In this document: in pieces, positions 1-9,388 of the stretch
Layout: each line of letters begins with the position of its first letter
Numbering within the stretch: the stretch's first letter is position 1
Assembly: GCA_902500715.1 (NCBI GenBank)
Contig: CABVRO010000013.1
Coordinates: 1 to 41,996, forward strand
DNA: 41,996 nt
Direction of reading: 5' to 3'
Source: an uncultured Nitrospira sp.
GTDB lineage: Bacteria; Nitrospirota; Nitrospiria; Nitrospirales; Nitrospiraceae
Translations under genes and position numbers: made by a program
The notes under the pieces: model-generated
Databases searched by the model: none
What the model was told of the DNA's origin: nothing
Seen by the model: the letters and a program-made list of their open reading frames with translations, nothing else

Positions 1-1
1 G

Positions 2-2311
2 GTGTCGTTCGTTCCCGGCGACGCCAAATCGATGGCGGCATCCGGAGCAGCCGGCACTCAGCCCAAAAACATGATCGGGTCGGTGGGGGCGCTGTCGGCG
101 GCCGCTTGTTTTTTCATGGTCGGCGGCGCCGCCTACCTCTTCCCCATTCTTCTCGGATTGCTCGGCGCGCGGTGCTTCACGCCGATCCCGCTCACCATGC
201 GACTGAGAAACGCCGGCAGCGGTCTGGCAGCCATGGTGTTCTTGAGTGCCCTGCTGCATTTGGAAGTGACGGCGGTTCCCACGATTTCCAGCGGATGGGT
301 CAATCGAGGTCTGGCCGGCGGGATCATCGGTCGGATATTGGCCGACGGGGTCCGAAGTTACTTTGCCACGACCGGCGCGCATATCGTGATCCTCACCGGC
401 TTGACGGTGGCGCTCCTGTTTACAGTGCCGCTGTCGCTGACGGCGCTGCTACAGCGAGTCCCCGACTGGTGGGCGGCCGCGCGCGAGCGAATGCTGGGGC
501 TGGTACCGGAGTGGCCGATAAAGCAGACGGAGGCGCAGCCCAAGCCCGTCCGTGAGAAGAAGGCGCGTGCGCCGCGCGAGATTGAGGAGCAGGACTTCGA
601 TCGCGAAGTGCAAGTGGTGGCCGAAGCGGTGGAGCAGATTCCCGTTCCTGTGATTCCTCCCAAGATTCAGCCCCCGATGAAAGTAGAAAAACGTGCGGTC
701 TCGACGGACGAATCGGCGGCGGCCGTGGCGACGAGTCCCTCCGTATCCGACGGGTATGTGCTGCCTGATCCGCAGGAGTTGTTGAGCGACCCCTCCGGCC
801 CGCTTGCCCGTCTGAGCGACGATGAGCTGAAACTGCAATCCGAAATCCTGACCAAGGCGCTGAAAAGTTTTGCGATCGAAGGGCGGGTGACGGAAGTGCG
901 ACCGGGGCCGGTCGTGACGATGTACGAGTTCGAGCCCGCGCCGGGGACAAAGGTCGCACGGATTGTGAATCTTGCCGATGACCTGGCCCTGGCGCTCAAA
1001 GCCATCAGCTTGCGTATCGTGGCGCCGTTGCCCGGGAAGTCGGTCGTCGGGATTGAAGTGCCGAATCCTCATCGCGAAATGGTGTCCATGAAGGAAGTCG
1101 TCACCAGCGACGCTTTCTCGCGCTCGCGCTCCAAATTGGGGCTCGCGCTTGGGAAAGACATTTTCGGCGGCGCGGTCTGCGCAGACTTGAAGACGATGCC
1201 TCACTTGCTGGTTGCCGGTGCGACCGGAGCCGGCAAGAGCGTGGGATTGAACACGATGTTGTTGAGCATTCTATTCAACGCCCGTCCGGATGAAGTGAAA
1301 CTGCTGCTCATCGACCCGAAAATGCTGGAGTTTCAAAGTTACGACGGCATTCCGCATTTGCTCCGTCCTGTCATTACCGACCCCAAATCGGCGGCGCGCG
1401 GGTTGGGATGGGTGGTCCAGGAGATGGAGCGGCGCTACAAGCTGCTGGCCGATGCGGGGGTGCGCAGTATCGATGCCTACAACCGGCGTATCTCAGAAAT
1501 GCAAGGGGCCGTATCTGATGTCTGGCAATCCGGCAAGCCCGAGCAGGTCGAACTGACATTTCTGTCCGAAGAGGAGCGTCTCTCCAAGGGAGAGGATGCG
1601 GAGCCCGCCGGCGACAATGGGCCGACTGATTCGGTCAACCCGAGCCCGCCGGAGCCTCTGCCCTACATCATGGTGATGATCGACGAGCTGGCGGATTTGA
1701 TGATGGTGGCCCCGAAAGATGTGGAAGATAAGATTGCGCGTTTGGCTCAGATGGCGCGGGCTTCCGGGATTCACCTCGTGTTGGCGACCCAAAGGCCGTC
1801 GGTCGATGTGTTGACCGGCCTCATCAAGGCCAACTTTCCGGCGCGTATCGCGTTTCAAGTCTCGTCCAAGACCGACTCGCGCACGATTCTGGATGCCAAC
1901 GGCGCCGAGGCGCTGCTTGGTCGCGGCGATATGTTGTATCTCGCCTCGGGGACCGGGAAGCTGATGCGGATTCACGGGTCCTATGTGTCGGACGATGATG
2001 TGCGGCGGGTGGTCGAATTCGTCAAGAAGCAGGCGTTGCCCTCCTACTGCCGGGAACTCCAATCGCTCAAGATCGAAGAGGCGGAAGAGGAGCAAGCCAA
2101 GGACGAAGTCTACGAACAGGCCAAGGATCTGGTATTGTCCACGGGCCAGGCTTCTGCCTCCTTGATTCAACGGCGTCTCCGCGTCGGGTATCCTCGGGCG
2201 GCCCGTATGATCGAACAAATGGAAGCGGAAGGTGTGGTCGGGGCTGCAGGCCGGGACGGGCGTCGAGAGGTGCTGGGACGTCGTGGGCCGGTCGGCGGAG
2301 ATGAGGCATGA
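2..2311 (+). CDS. ftsK: DNA translocase FtsK/SpoIIIE, 5' end cut by window edge
   Basis: This is a hexameric ATP-driven DNA pump that moves chromosome termini through the division septum and activates dimer resolution. The visible 769 residues hold three hydrophobic segments (about 28-58, 72-92 and 125-150), a charged Pro/Ala-rich linker (about 155-260) and the motor. Walker A is GATGAGKS at 406-413 and Walker B ends in D561-E562 after a hydrophobic strand. A winged-helix gamma domain lies near 700-760, the part that reads KOPS-type polar DNA sequences in this family. The first visible codon is a GTG, but FtsK proteins usually have a membrane helix before this point, so the true start probably lies left of the window. 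The last 4 bases overlap lolA, which implies coupled translation. The family call is secure; only the start is uncertain. Confidence 0.96.
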   Translation: MSFVPGDAKSMAASGAAGTQPKNMIGSVGALSAAACFFMVGGAAYLFPILLGLLGARCFTPIPLTMRLRNAGSGLAAMVFLSALLHLEVTAVPTISSGWVNRGLAGGIIGRILADGVRSYFATTGAHIVILTGLTVALLFTVPLSLTALLQRVPDWWAAARERMLGLVPEWPIKQTEAQPKPVREKKARAPREIEEQDFDREVQVVAEAVEQIPVPVIPPKIQPPMKVEKRAVSTDESAAAVATSPSVSDGYVLPDPQELLSDPSGPLARLSDDELKLQSEILTKALKSFAIEGRVTEVRPGPVVTMYEFEPAPGTKVARIVNLADDLALALKAISLRIVAPLPGKSVVGIEVPNPHREMVSMKEVVTSDAFSRSRSKLGLALGKDIFGGAVCADLKTMPHLLVAGATGAGKSVGLNTMLLSILFNARPDEVKLLLIDPKMLEFQSYDGIPHLLRPVITDPKSAARGLGWVVQEMERRYKLLADAGVRSIDAYNRRISEMQGAVSDVWQSGKPEQVELTFLSEEERLSKGEDAEPAGDNGPTDSVNPSPPEPLPYIMVMIDELADLMMVAPKDVEDKIARLAQMARASGIHLVLATQRPSVDVLTGLIKANFPARIAFQVSSKTDSRTILDANGAEALLGRGDMLYLASGTGKLMRIHGSYVSDDDVRRVVEFVKKQALPSYCRELQSLKIEEAEEEQAKDEVYEQAKDLVLSTGQASASLIQRRLRVGYPRAARMIEQMEAEGVVGAAGRDGRREVLGRRGPVGGDEA

Positions 2312-3030
2312 TGCGGATATTTTTAATCGTTGCGGTGCTGCTCATGAGTGGAATGCCGGCCGTGGCTCAACCGGTGAAGCCCGATGAGCCGGCGGTGGAC
2401 CTCCCGTCTTTACAGGAGGTCCAAGAAGTCGTGAAGAAGATCCAAACCCGCTATGAGAAGACCAAGGACTTGCAGGCGTCATTCACGCAAAAGACCAGGA
2501 TCGAAGGATTTTCGACGCCTGTGATTTCGACCGGACATTTCTATATCAAGAAGCCCGGGCGTCTGCGATGGGATTATATCGAACCGGCCACGGAAGAAAT
2601 TTACGTCAACAAAGACGACGTCAAAATGTACGTCCCGGAGCACAAGCAGGTGCTGGTGGGCAAGCTCACGTATATGGCCGCCTCCCAGGCTCCGCTGCAA
2701 TTGCTGCAAGGGGTGGCCAAGCTGGATGAAGAGTTCGACATTGAGCCCACGGCGAACAAGGACCGTGGCGCAGGGGGTATTCTGCTGGTCTCTTTGACTC
2801 CGAAGCCGGGGCGGGCCGAACCGGAGCGCGCGATTCAGAAGATTGTGATCGAAGTCCAGCCGAAGACATACTTCCTCAAGACGATCGCTCTGCATGAGGT
2901 CAGCGGAAATATCGCGACCTTTGAGTTTTCAGAGTTGAAGCCGAACAGCGGGCTGAAGGACGACCTATTTGATTTCAAGGCTCCGGCCGATGTAGAAATC
3001 GTGCGGGCGCCGGTGTTGAGCAGACCCTAG
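2308..3030 (+). CDS. lolA: Outer-membrane lipoprotein carrier protein LolA
   Basis: This is a periplasmic chaperone that takes mature lipoproteins from the LolCDE complex and hands them to the outer membrane. The 240-residue product begins with a signal peptide (cleavage near AVA-Q, about residue 21). The LolA fold follows: an amphipathic 'YEKTKDLQASFTQKT' helix, a 'G-FYIKKPGRLRWDY' strand and a 'IYVNKDDVKMYVPEHKQ' strand. This is slightly longer than enterobacterial LolA. The ATG sits in an ATGATG that overlaps the ftsK stop by 4 bases, and the second ATG (2311) is an equally possible start. ftsK next to lolA is a common bacterial arrangement, so this looks like an ordinary two-gene transcript. 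The family call is strong. Confidence 0.93.
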   Translation: MMRIFLIVAVLLMSGMPAVAQPVKPDEPAVDLPSLQEVQEVVKKIQTRYEKTKDLQASFTQKTRIEGFSTPVISTGHFYIKKPGRLRWDYIEPATEEIYVNKDDVKMYVPEHKQVLVGKLTYMAASQAPLQLLQGVAKLDEEFDIEPTANKDRGAGGILLVSLTPKPGRAEPERAIQKIVIEVQPKTYFLKTIALHEVSGNIATFEFSELKPNSGLKDDLFDFKAPADVEIVRAPVLSRP

Positions 3031-3153
3031 CAGGATGGTGAAAAAGTCCGCCGGCTTTGTTCTCCATCGCAGAAAACCTCAACGTACCACAAGGGTACGC
3101 CTCGATTTTCTGCTCGCTGCGGCCTCGCTGGACGACCTTTTCGATCATCCTGC
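3030..3153. repeat. 124-bp nested inverted-repeat element after lolA
   Basis: The element begins GCAGGATG at the last base of the lolA stop and ends CATCCTGC. Its outer arms pair imperfectly over about 20 bases. An inner pair, GCAGAAAA (from 3068) and TTTTCTGC (to 3117), encloses a CGTACC-ACAAG-GGTACG hairpin. The whole unit can fold into one long cruciform. It has no coding potential. It resembles a REP/MITE-like dispersed element, and a copy of one end recurs at 23291-23310. It could also act as a transcript-end hairpin for ftsK-lolA. Confidence 0.7.
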
Positions 3154-3241
3154 GAGCGAATGGTTCTTTAGCCGCCCATAAGAAACAAGCAAGACGCAAC
3201 GATGACCGGTGAATCGTGAGTCCGGATTTGGCGAGGAAGGT

Positions 3242-4003
3242 ATGAGCCCAACCTGTACACGCAGCATCACCGAAGCGGTGGAGCGGGCGATTTCGGCCTT
3301 GGATCTCGACCGGCTTGAGCGGGATTATTGGGATCAGAACGAATTTCTGTATATCCCGGAGTTTTTACCGCGCGATTTTGTGGAAGCGACCCTGGCTCAG
3401 CAAGCCCAAATGCTCAAGTCAGGATTGAACCGCAATTATATTCCCGGGCATAAGAAGGGCGGCAGTGTCAGCTATTTTGCCGTGATGGAGAAAGCGCCGC
3501 AGTTCATCGACCTGTATCGCTCGGATGCCTTCCGGGCGATGCTCAATCGGTTGACCAGGGTGAATTTGCTGCTCTGTCCCGACAACGACCCCCATTCCTG
3601 TGCGCTCTATTACTATACGGAAACCGGCGATCACATCGGGTATCACTACGATACGTCCTATTACAAAGGCGCCCGGTACACGATTCTGATGGGATTGCTC
3701 GATCGGTCCACGCAGTGCCGCTTGGTCTGCGATCTTTTCAAAGATGTGCCGGGGAAACAACCGGTGCACCGTGAAGTGGCGACTGCGCCGGGCGATCTGG
3801 TGATCTTCAATGGCGACAAGCTCTGGCATGCCGTCACGCCGCTCGGAGAGCAGGAAGAGCGGATCGTGCTGACCATGGAGTATGTGACGAATCCCGACAT
3901 GGGCGCGTTCAAGCGTCTGTATTCCAATCTGAAAGATTCATTCGCCTATTTCGGATTGCGCTCGGTGTTTAAGCGGGCGTACGCACCTCGCTCACAGTCC
4001 TGA
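3242..4003 (+). CDS. 2-oxoglutarate/Fe(II)-dependent oxygenase, HalD/BesD-like
   Basis: This is a 253-residue cytoplasmic protein with the double-stranded beta-helix iron site of 2OG oxygenases. The ligands are H135-x-D137 in 'GYHYDTSYY', H196 in 'DKLWHAVTP', and R207 as the probable 2-oxoglutarate anchor. The overall pattern recalls the HalD/BesD group that acts on free amino acids. Those halogenases replace the Asp ligand with Gly or Ala to make room for chloride. Here the Asp is kept, so hydroxylation is more likely than halogenation. The substrate is unknown. A GTG at 3209 would extend the frame by 11 codons, but the ATG at 3242 follows a GAGGAAGG ribosome-binding site. Its left neighbours give no functional hint, and it converges on the kinase gene ending at 4080. 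Confidence 0.8.
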   Translation: MSPTCTRSITEAVERAISALDLDRLERDYWDQNEFLYIPEFLPRDFVEATLAQQAQMLKSGLNRNYIPGHKKGGSVSYFAVMEKAPQFIDLYRSDAFRAMLNRLTRVNLLLCPDNDPHSCALYYYTETGDHIGYHYDTSYYKGARYTILMGLLDRSTQCRLVCDLFKDVPGKQPVHREVATAPGDLVIFNGDKLWHAVTPLGEQEERIVLTMEYVTNPDMGAFKRLYSNLKDSFAYFGLRSVFKRAYAPRSQS

Positions 4004-4079
4004 CATCCTTCGCTGCTGGAGTCGTTCCGACCGACGCCTCGCGTGTGTCTTCTCGTAAGGTCGTAATGAAATCACGCCG

Positions 4080-6830
4080 TCATCGTTGCGCCTCCTCTTG
4101 CTGCGCGAGTGCCGGAAACCGCAACCGGAAGGTGGTGCCTCCGCCTTCGGTGCTGTCCACCGTGATGGTTCCGGCATATTTGGTCACGATCTTGTGCACG
4201 ATGCTGAGTCCGAGTCCCGTCCCTTTGCCGGCCGATTTGGTGGTGAAGAACGGATCGAAAATCCTCGGCCGGATGGAAGCCGGGATGCCCGGGCCGGTAT
4301 CGGCAATGGTCACCTGAATCCATCTGCCGTCCTGGCCGGTCGCTAACGTCAAGCAGCCGATTCCCTCCATGGCCTGGGTGGCGTTGCTGATCAAGTTGAC
4401 AAACACCTGATCGATTTCTCCCTTTCGCGCGCGAAGAAACACAGGGGCTTCAAACTGCGTGGCGACCTCCACTTGGCCGAAATGAGGCCCTCGCCGGACC
4501 ATCTTGACCGCTTCGAGCAAACGTTCTGTCACATCGATTTCCGTCTCTCCGTCCCTGCCGGCCGCGCGGGCATAGCCGGCGAAGTCCCGCACGACGGTGG
4601 AGACGTGACGGGCGTAGCCCACAATATCGGCGGCAAACTGTTTCACCGTGTCCGGATCGTTTTCATCCTGGATCAGCTCGGCCATGCTGAGAATAGCCTG
4701 GGCCGGGTTGTTGATTTCGTGGGCCATACCGGAGACCATGGTGCCCAGGCCGGAGAGTTTTTCGGCCTGGATCAGTTCATCCTGGAGTTGTTTGTCGTCG
4801 GTGATATCCCACAACAGGATGCCCACTTGATACTGCGGGGATTCCGGGGTCGCGACCGGAAAAAACCGATAGCGATACAGCCGTGCGGCGACTTCGCATT
4901 CGCGTTCAGAGAGCCGATGAGGCGAGTCTGCCGGTTGCGTGCTCCATTCCACCACCAGCTGTTGAAGGGCGGACTCGCTCAGGGAAAGGCATTCGCACAG
5001 CGGATGGCCGATCAGCGATTCTCCGGGAGGCGCAAAGTACTGATGGGCCAGCGCATTCGCATACTCAACGTGCAAGTCGCTTCCGCACAGGAGAATGGCG
5101 CCGGGCAGACTGGCCAGCAGGCTCTGAGTCGTGCGATGCGCCGTACGTAATGCCTGCGCGGCTCCTGTGCGATCGACGAACTGTCCGATTTTCATGCCCG
5201 TGTCGGCGAGGATTTGAATCAGGTGGCTGTCGGAGGCCCGCCGGTGTTCGGTATACAATTCGAGCACTCCGTGGATGATGCTGCCGGTCCGGATGGGGAC
5301 GATGCAGGCCCCATGAATACCCAGGCGAGAGGCGGTCGGTGTGCGGGTGAATCGGGAATCCGTCAGGACGTCCGGTATCCAGAGCGGGAGTTTGGAGGCC
5401 CAGGCGATGCCAGGGAAATCCATCCCCGGCGGGAACTCACTGTTGCGACAGACCGAGAGAAACTCATCCCATCGATGTGAGGGGCGGATCCAGCTTCCCT
5501 GACACGTCAACCTGTCTCCCATCGGCCCGCATTGCCACAAGAGGGCCATATCCCACGGACCCATTGTGCCTGCGACCTGGAGAAGTTGCGGGATAGCTTC
5601 GTCGACGGTGCTGGCTTGCGCGAGGATATGACTGATGGAGAGTTGTGCCTGCTGCAAGCTGTCCCGTTGTTTGCGAGCGCTGATGTCCTGAAAGACCACG
5701 ACAGCGCCGACCGGCCGGTCTCGTTCACGGATGGGACTGGTGACGTAGTGGACGGGAAACAGCGAGCCGTCCTTTCTGGCGAAGGTCTCGTTCTGGATGC
5801 GATGAATGGCCCCGTCATGAAGTGCCGCGCAGAGACAGAACGGGTCCGAGGAGTGCAGCGCATTCCCGTTGCCGATCCGATAGAGGAGCGGTGCCAGCGG
5901 TTTGCCGATCAACTCGGCTGCGCTCCACCCGAGCATCCGTGCCGCGGTAGCGTTGGCGAAGGTGGCGCATCCTTGTGGGTCTAGTCCGAAGATGCCTTCT
6001 CCGGCGCTGTCGAGAATCAGCGCGTTCTGATGGGACAATCTGACGACAGATTCTTCAGTACGTTTCCGCCGCGAAATATTGCGAATGATGCCGCTGAAGA
6101 ACAACCCTTCACTCGCACGCCAGGATGCCAGCGAGAGCTCAATCGGGAATTCATCACCGGTTTTGGTCAGGCCGACCATTTCGATGGTATGCCCGATGAT
6201 CGAGGCTGTTTCACCCTGGGCCAGGCGCGCGATGCCGGCCGCGTGCGAGGCGCGAAACCGTTCCGGCATCATGATGGTCAGCGCGCGCCCGAGGGCGTCT
6301 TCTTTAGTGTGACCGAACATTCGCTCGGCGGCACCGTTCCACCAGATGATGAGGCCGCTCTGGTCGGCGAGCACAATGGCGTCGGTCGCCGACTCCACTA
6401 ACGCCCGGAAGCGTTCTTCGCTGGCCTGCAGCGCCTCCTCCACATGCTCGGCCCGGACGGTCAACCCTTTCACCGAAACGGCGCGGCGAAGGATGGCCTT
6501 GAGCTCTTGGGAATTATACGGCTTGGTCAGATATGCGAAGGCTCCTTTGACCAGAGAGCCGATCGTGTTTTCTGGCGTGGCGTTTCCGGTCAGGATGATG
6601 ACGGGGAGACTCGCATCCAATTCCATAAGCACTTTCAGGATCGAGAGACCGTTGAGGTCTGGCAATTGGATGTCGAGGAGCGCCGCGTCATAGCGGGTCT
6701 GTTTGGCTCGTTGAAGGGCGTCGGCTCCGGAGGCGGCGCTGTGTACCAGGTATCCCTCGTGATCCAACATGTCCGTGAGAGATTCCCGGATATCCGGATC
6801 GTCATCGACAATAAGAACGGGAGGGCGCAT
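4080..6830 (-). CDS. Receiver-PAS-PAS-GAF-PAS histidine kinase
   Basis: This is a 916-residue cytoplasmic signalling kinase with no membrane segment. In order it has a receiver domain (about 1-120; acidic pocket D9-D11, phosphoacceptor D53, K103), a PAS domain (about 140-260), a second PAS (about 265-390), a GAF domain (about 400-550) and a third PAS (about 565-680). A HisKA helix follows with H704 in 'MAHEINNP', then an HATPase ending near 910 (N-box 'NLISNATQAME', G-boxes 'DTGPGIP' and 'GTGLGLSI'). The receiver comes first, so the kinase probably takes phosphate from, or is gated by, an upstream kinase. The receiver closely resembles that of the gene ending at 10414, which suggests duplication. 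The gap to the upstream kinase gene is 242 bp, so it may have its own promoter. The ribosome-binding site is weak. Confidence 0.92.
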   Translation of the reverse strand: MRPPVLIVDDDPDIRESLTDMLDHEGYLVHSAASGADALQRAKQTRYDAALLDIQLPDLNGLSILKVLMELDASLPVIILTGNATPENTIGSLVKGAFAYLTKPYNSQELKAILRRAVSVKGLTVRAEHVEEALQASEERFRALVESATDAIVLADQSGLIIWWNGAAERMFGHTKEDALGRALTIMMPERFRASHAAGIARLAQGETASIIGHTIEMVGLTKTGDEFPIELSLASWRASEGLFFSGIIRNISRRKRTEESVVRLSHQNALILDSAGEGIFGLDPQGCATFANATAARMLGWSAAELIGKPLAPLLYRIGNGNALHSSDPFCLCAALHDGAIHRIQNETFARKDGSLFPVHYVTSPIRERDRPVGAVVVFQDISARKQRDSLQQAQLSISHILAQASTVDEAIPQLLQVAGTMGPWDMALLWQCGPMGDRLTCQGSWIRPSHRWDEFLSVCRNSEFPPGMDFPGIAWASKLPLWIPDVLTDSRFTRTPTASRLGIHGACIVPIRTGSIIHGVLELYTEHRRASDSHLIQILADTGMKIGQFVDRTGAAQALRTAHRTTQSLLASLPGAILLCGSDLHVEYANALAHQYFAPPGESLIGHPLCECLSLSESALQQLVVEWSTQPADSPHRLSERECEVAARLYRYRFFPVATPESPQYQVGILLWDITDDKQLQDELIQAEKLSGLGTMVSGMAHEINNPAQAILSMAELIQDENDPDTVKQFAADIVGYARHVSTVVRDFAGYARAAGRDGETEIDVTERLLEAVKMVRRGPHFGQVEVATQFEAPVFLRARKGEIDQVFVNLISNATQAMEGIGCLTLATGQDGRWIQVTIADTGPGIPASIRPRIFDPFFTTKSAGKGTGLGLSIVHKIVTKYAGTITVDSTEGGGTTFRLRFPALAQQEEAQR

Positions 6831-7072
6831 GGTGCGACTGTTCCGTATTGTGAGAAGCCTTCACGGGTTGGTGTGAGCGCAATACCTATGCCGCCGGTGA
6901 GTCGACGGCGCGTGAGACAACAGATCGGGAACCCGTTGATTCTGTGAGGAAGAGTGGGGGAGGAAAGGAGTGTTCGCTGTGTGGCGCTGCCTGCGATTGT
7001 TCAAATAAATGCAGGGTTTATCGGATCGGATACAGCTGAGGGGGCGCTGTCGCACTGTTGGATGGCCGTTGT

Positions 7073-9388
7073 CTACGGCGTCGATGCGGGTGCGTTGTCG
7101 AGCGGCAAGGTGAAGTAGAACTGAGTTCCGACACCGAGCCGGCTTTCCACACACATCTGTCCGCCGTGCAGAGCCACAAGACTCTTCGTGATGAAGAGTC
7201 CGAGTTGCGCCCCTTGCGAGGAAGGCATGGCGGACTCGACCTTGGAGAACTCGTTAAAGACATGGGGCAACTCGTCGGGGGCAATTCCACAGCCGGTGTC
7301 TGACACCGTAATCTGGGCGTACCTCTCGTTGCAGATGCTGTAGCCGACTGAGACATGTCCGGAAGAGGGAGTGAATTTGATGGCGTTGCCGACAAGATTC
7401 CAAAGAATTTGCTCTAGCTTGTCGCGGTCGGCACGCACGGTGATCGGCTGTTCGCAAGACAGGACGTCGAGGACGATGGATTTTTCGGCGGCGAGCGTCT
7501 GAAAGCTTTCCACCACATCCCGGACGAACCCATCGATGTGCAGCGATTCGGGCTTGATCTCGATCCGGCCGACATCCAGGCGAGACCAGTCCAGTAGTTG
7601 ATTGATGATTCGTGTGAGCCGATCCACGTTGTGTTTGACCCGCTGGAGGTAGTGCTCTTGCCGCTCTGAAAGTTGACCGGTGAGACCGTCCAGCATGTTC
7701 TCGACGAACCCTTTGATGGAGGTCATCGGGGTGCGTAATTCATGCGATGCGACCGACACAAATTTCGAGCGCCGTCGGTCGTGTTCCTGCAGGCGCTCAT
7801 TCACCGTTTGCAGTTCGTGCGTTCGTTCCTGCACGCGTCGTTCGAGGTGGTCCGTCAATGTGGCCAGTTCGGTATAGGCGCGCGCATTGTCCACGGCGAC
7901 TGCCACGTGACTGGCAATGGTGACCAGAAGGTCGAGATCTTCCTGGCTGCAGGGATGGGTGCCCCGGTCGGCGCCCAGGCAGCCGAGAATCCGCTGTTGA
8001 CTTCGAAGCGGCGCGGCGACGAAGGAGGAGATTCCCACCTGACGAAGCCACGGAAGCACTGCGGGGGAGATGCGATCGGCGACCGGCTCAATGCTCGGAA
8101 CGAACAGGGGCTTACCATGGATCAGCAGTTCTGCGGCAAATCCGCCGTCTTCGCACACGGGCATCTCAAGCCGTCGAGCGGCTTCCTCCGCTTCCGGGGG
8201 CATGCCCAGCATTTGTCCCACCGTCGCAACGCCCCGCTCGTTATCCCATAAAAACAACACCATCCGGACGAATCCCAAATTTTCACTGAGGAGCTGCAAG
8301 ACAATCGAGAGCAGCCGGTCAAGGTCGAGCGTGGAGGTGATGGCCGTGCTGGACTGATTCAAGGTGGTCAGTTGCGTGACATGACGCCGGATGGTTTCAA
8401 GGTTGGAGGAGATGGCCTGGTTGCGCTCTTGAAGGGATTTGGTCATCAGATTGAACAGCGCCGTCAGCTGGCCGACTTCATCCTGAGTGGTCGGAACGAC
8501 AAAGGTGGAAAGATCGCCCTCGCTGACTTTGCGCGCGCCTGCGGCGAGATGGCGCAAGGGAGTGATGATCCGGCGGGCCAGCAGATTGGTGCAGAGAATG
8601 CCGGCGGTGATGATGCCGAGGGTAAGGAGGAGAAAGTTTCGCAAAACCTTCGCCAGTTCTCGTTGCATCGGCACCTCGGTCAAGCCGATTTGGACGACGC
8701 CGAAGGCCTGAGGGGTAGCCGGTGCGTTCGTGGCTTTGCGCGTTTCTTCCTCCTGGAGCGCCAGCGCTTCCAGGCGGGATTCCGATCGCTTCATCACCGG
8801 GATAGCAAAATCGTAGAACGTCTCTTCGTGAAGGCCCGATGTCGAAATCGGAAGAGCCGAGTCCTTCTCCCGCAGAGGGATTGTGTCCGCGCCGCTGAGC
8901 CTGAGGCGCGTGACGGTCGGTTCCGCACCCGAACGCTTGATCGCCGCGTCCGCGATGTCGAGACGCGGATAAAAGGGTCGATCCGCCGACCGGACGGTCC
9001 CGAGCGGGCTGTTGAGTTTTCCTTTGCTCTTTGCGGCGAGAGTCTGGCCGTCTGCGCCGGTGATCAGCGCATAGACCACCTCGTCAACCCCCATGACACC
9101 GTCGATGAACTGCTCCAGGATGACACGATCCTCGATGATGATGCCGTATCGCACGTTGTGGGCGAGGTTCTTGACCAGAATGGTTCCGAGATCTTGGACT
9201 CGTTCGGTCATGGCGATACGCTTGCTGTGAATGAAGTACCAACTCATTCCCGAGCAGGTCAGAATAATGATCAAACTGAAAAATACAACAAACTTGGTCC
9301 GGAGACTGACAAATCGTCCCGGGCCGCTCGGGTACAACGAGGGTGACGTGAGGTAGTGGGCGGGGCCTTTCACGGTGAGTCCTTTCAT
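7073..9388 (-). CDS. Membrane sensor histidine kinase (periplasmic sensor-HAMP-GAF-HisKA-HATPase)
   Basis: The 771-residue product has two membrane helices (about 28-55 and 245-268) flanking a periplasmic sensor region of about 190 residues. A HAMP linker (about 268-325), a GAF domain (about 350-500), a coiled coil, HisKA with H549 in 'SHELRTP' and an HATPase domain to the end follow. It is a classic transmembrane kinase without its own receiver, so it must phosphorylate a separate protein; the receiver-only partner ending at 10414 is the closest candidate. A TTG one codon earlier is possible, but the ATG at 9386-9388 fits a TGATG junction in which the start shares one base with the stop of the upstream binding-protein gene. 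That means coupled translation, and suggests the binding protein presents a ligand to this kinase. Confidence 0.92.
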   Translation of the reverse strand: MKGLTVKGPAHYLTSPSLYPSGPGRFVSLRTKFVVFFSLIIILTCSGMSWYFIHSKRIAMTERVQDLGTILVKNLAHNVRYGIIIEDRVILEQFIDGVMGVDEVVYALITGADGQTLAAKSKGKLNSPLGTVRSADRPFYPRLDIADAAIKRSGAEPTVTRLRLSGADTIPLREKDSALPISTSGLHEETFYDFAIPVMKRSESRLEALALQEEETRKATNAPATPQAFGVVQIGLTEVPMQRELAKVLRNFLLLTLGIITAGILCTNLLARRIITPLRHLAAGARKVSEGDLSTFVVPTTQDEVGQLTALFNLMTKSLQERNQAISSNLETIRRHVTQLTTLNQSSTAITSTLDLDRLLSIVLQLLSENLGFVRMVLFLWDNERGVATVGQMLGMPPEAEEAARRLEMPVCEDGGFAAELLIHGKPLFVPSIEPVADRISPAVLPWLRQVGISSFVAAPLRSQQRILGCLGADRGTHPCSQEDLDLLVTIASHVAVAVDNARAYTELATLTDHLERRVQERTHELQTVNERLQEHDRRRSKFVSVASHELRTPMTSIKGFVENMLDGLTGQLSERQEHYLQRVKHNVDRLTRIINQLLDWSRLDVGRIEIKPESLHIDGFVRDVVESFQTLAAEKSIVLDVLSCEQPITVRADRDKLEQILWNLVGNAIKFTPSSGHVSVGYSICNERYAQITVSDTGCGIAPDELPHVFNEFSKVESAMPSSQGAQLGLFITKSLVALHGGQMCVESRLGVGTQFYFTLPLDNAPASTP

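Noticed and set aside
4004-4079. Bidirectional terminator between the converging oxygenase and kinase genes
   Set aside because: I found no stem followed by a T-run on either strand.
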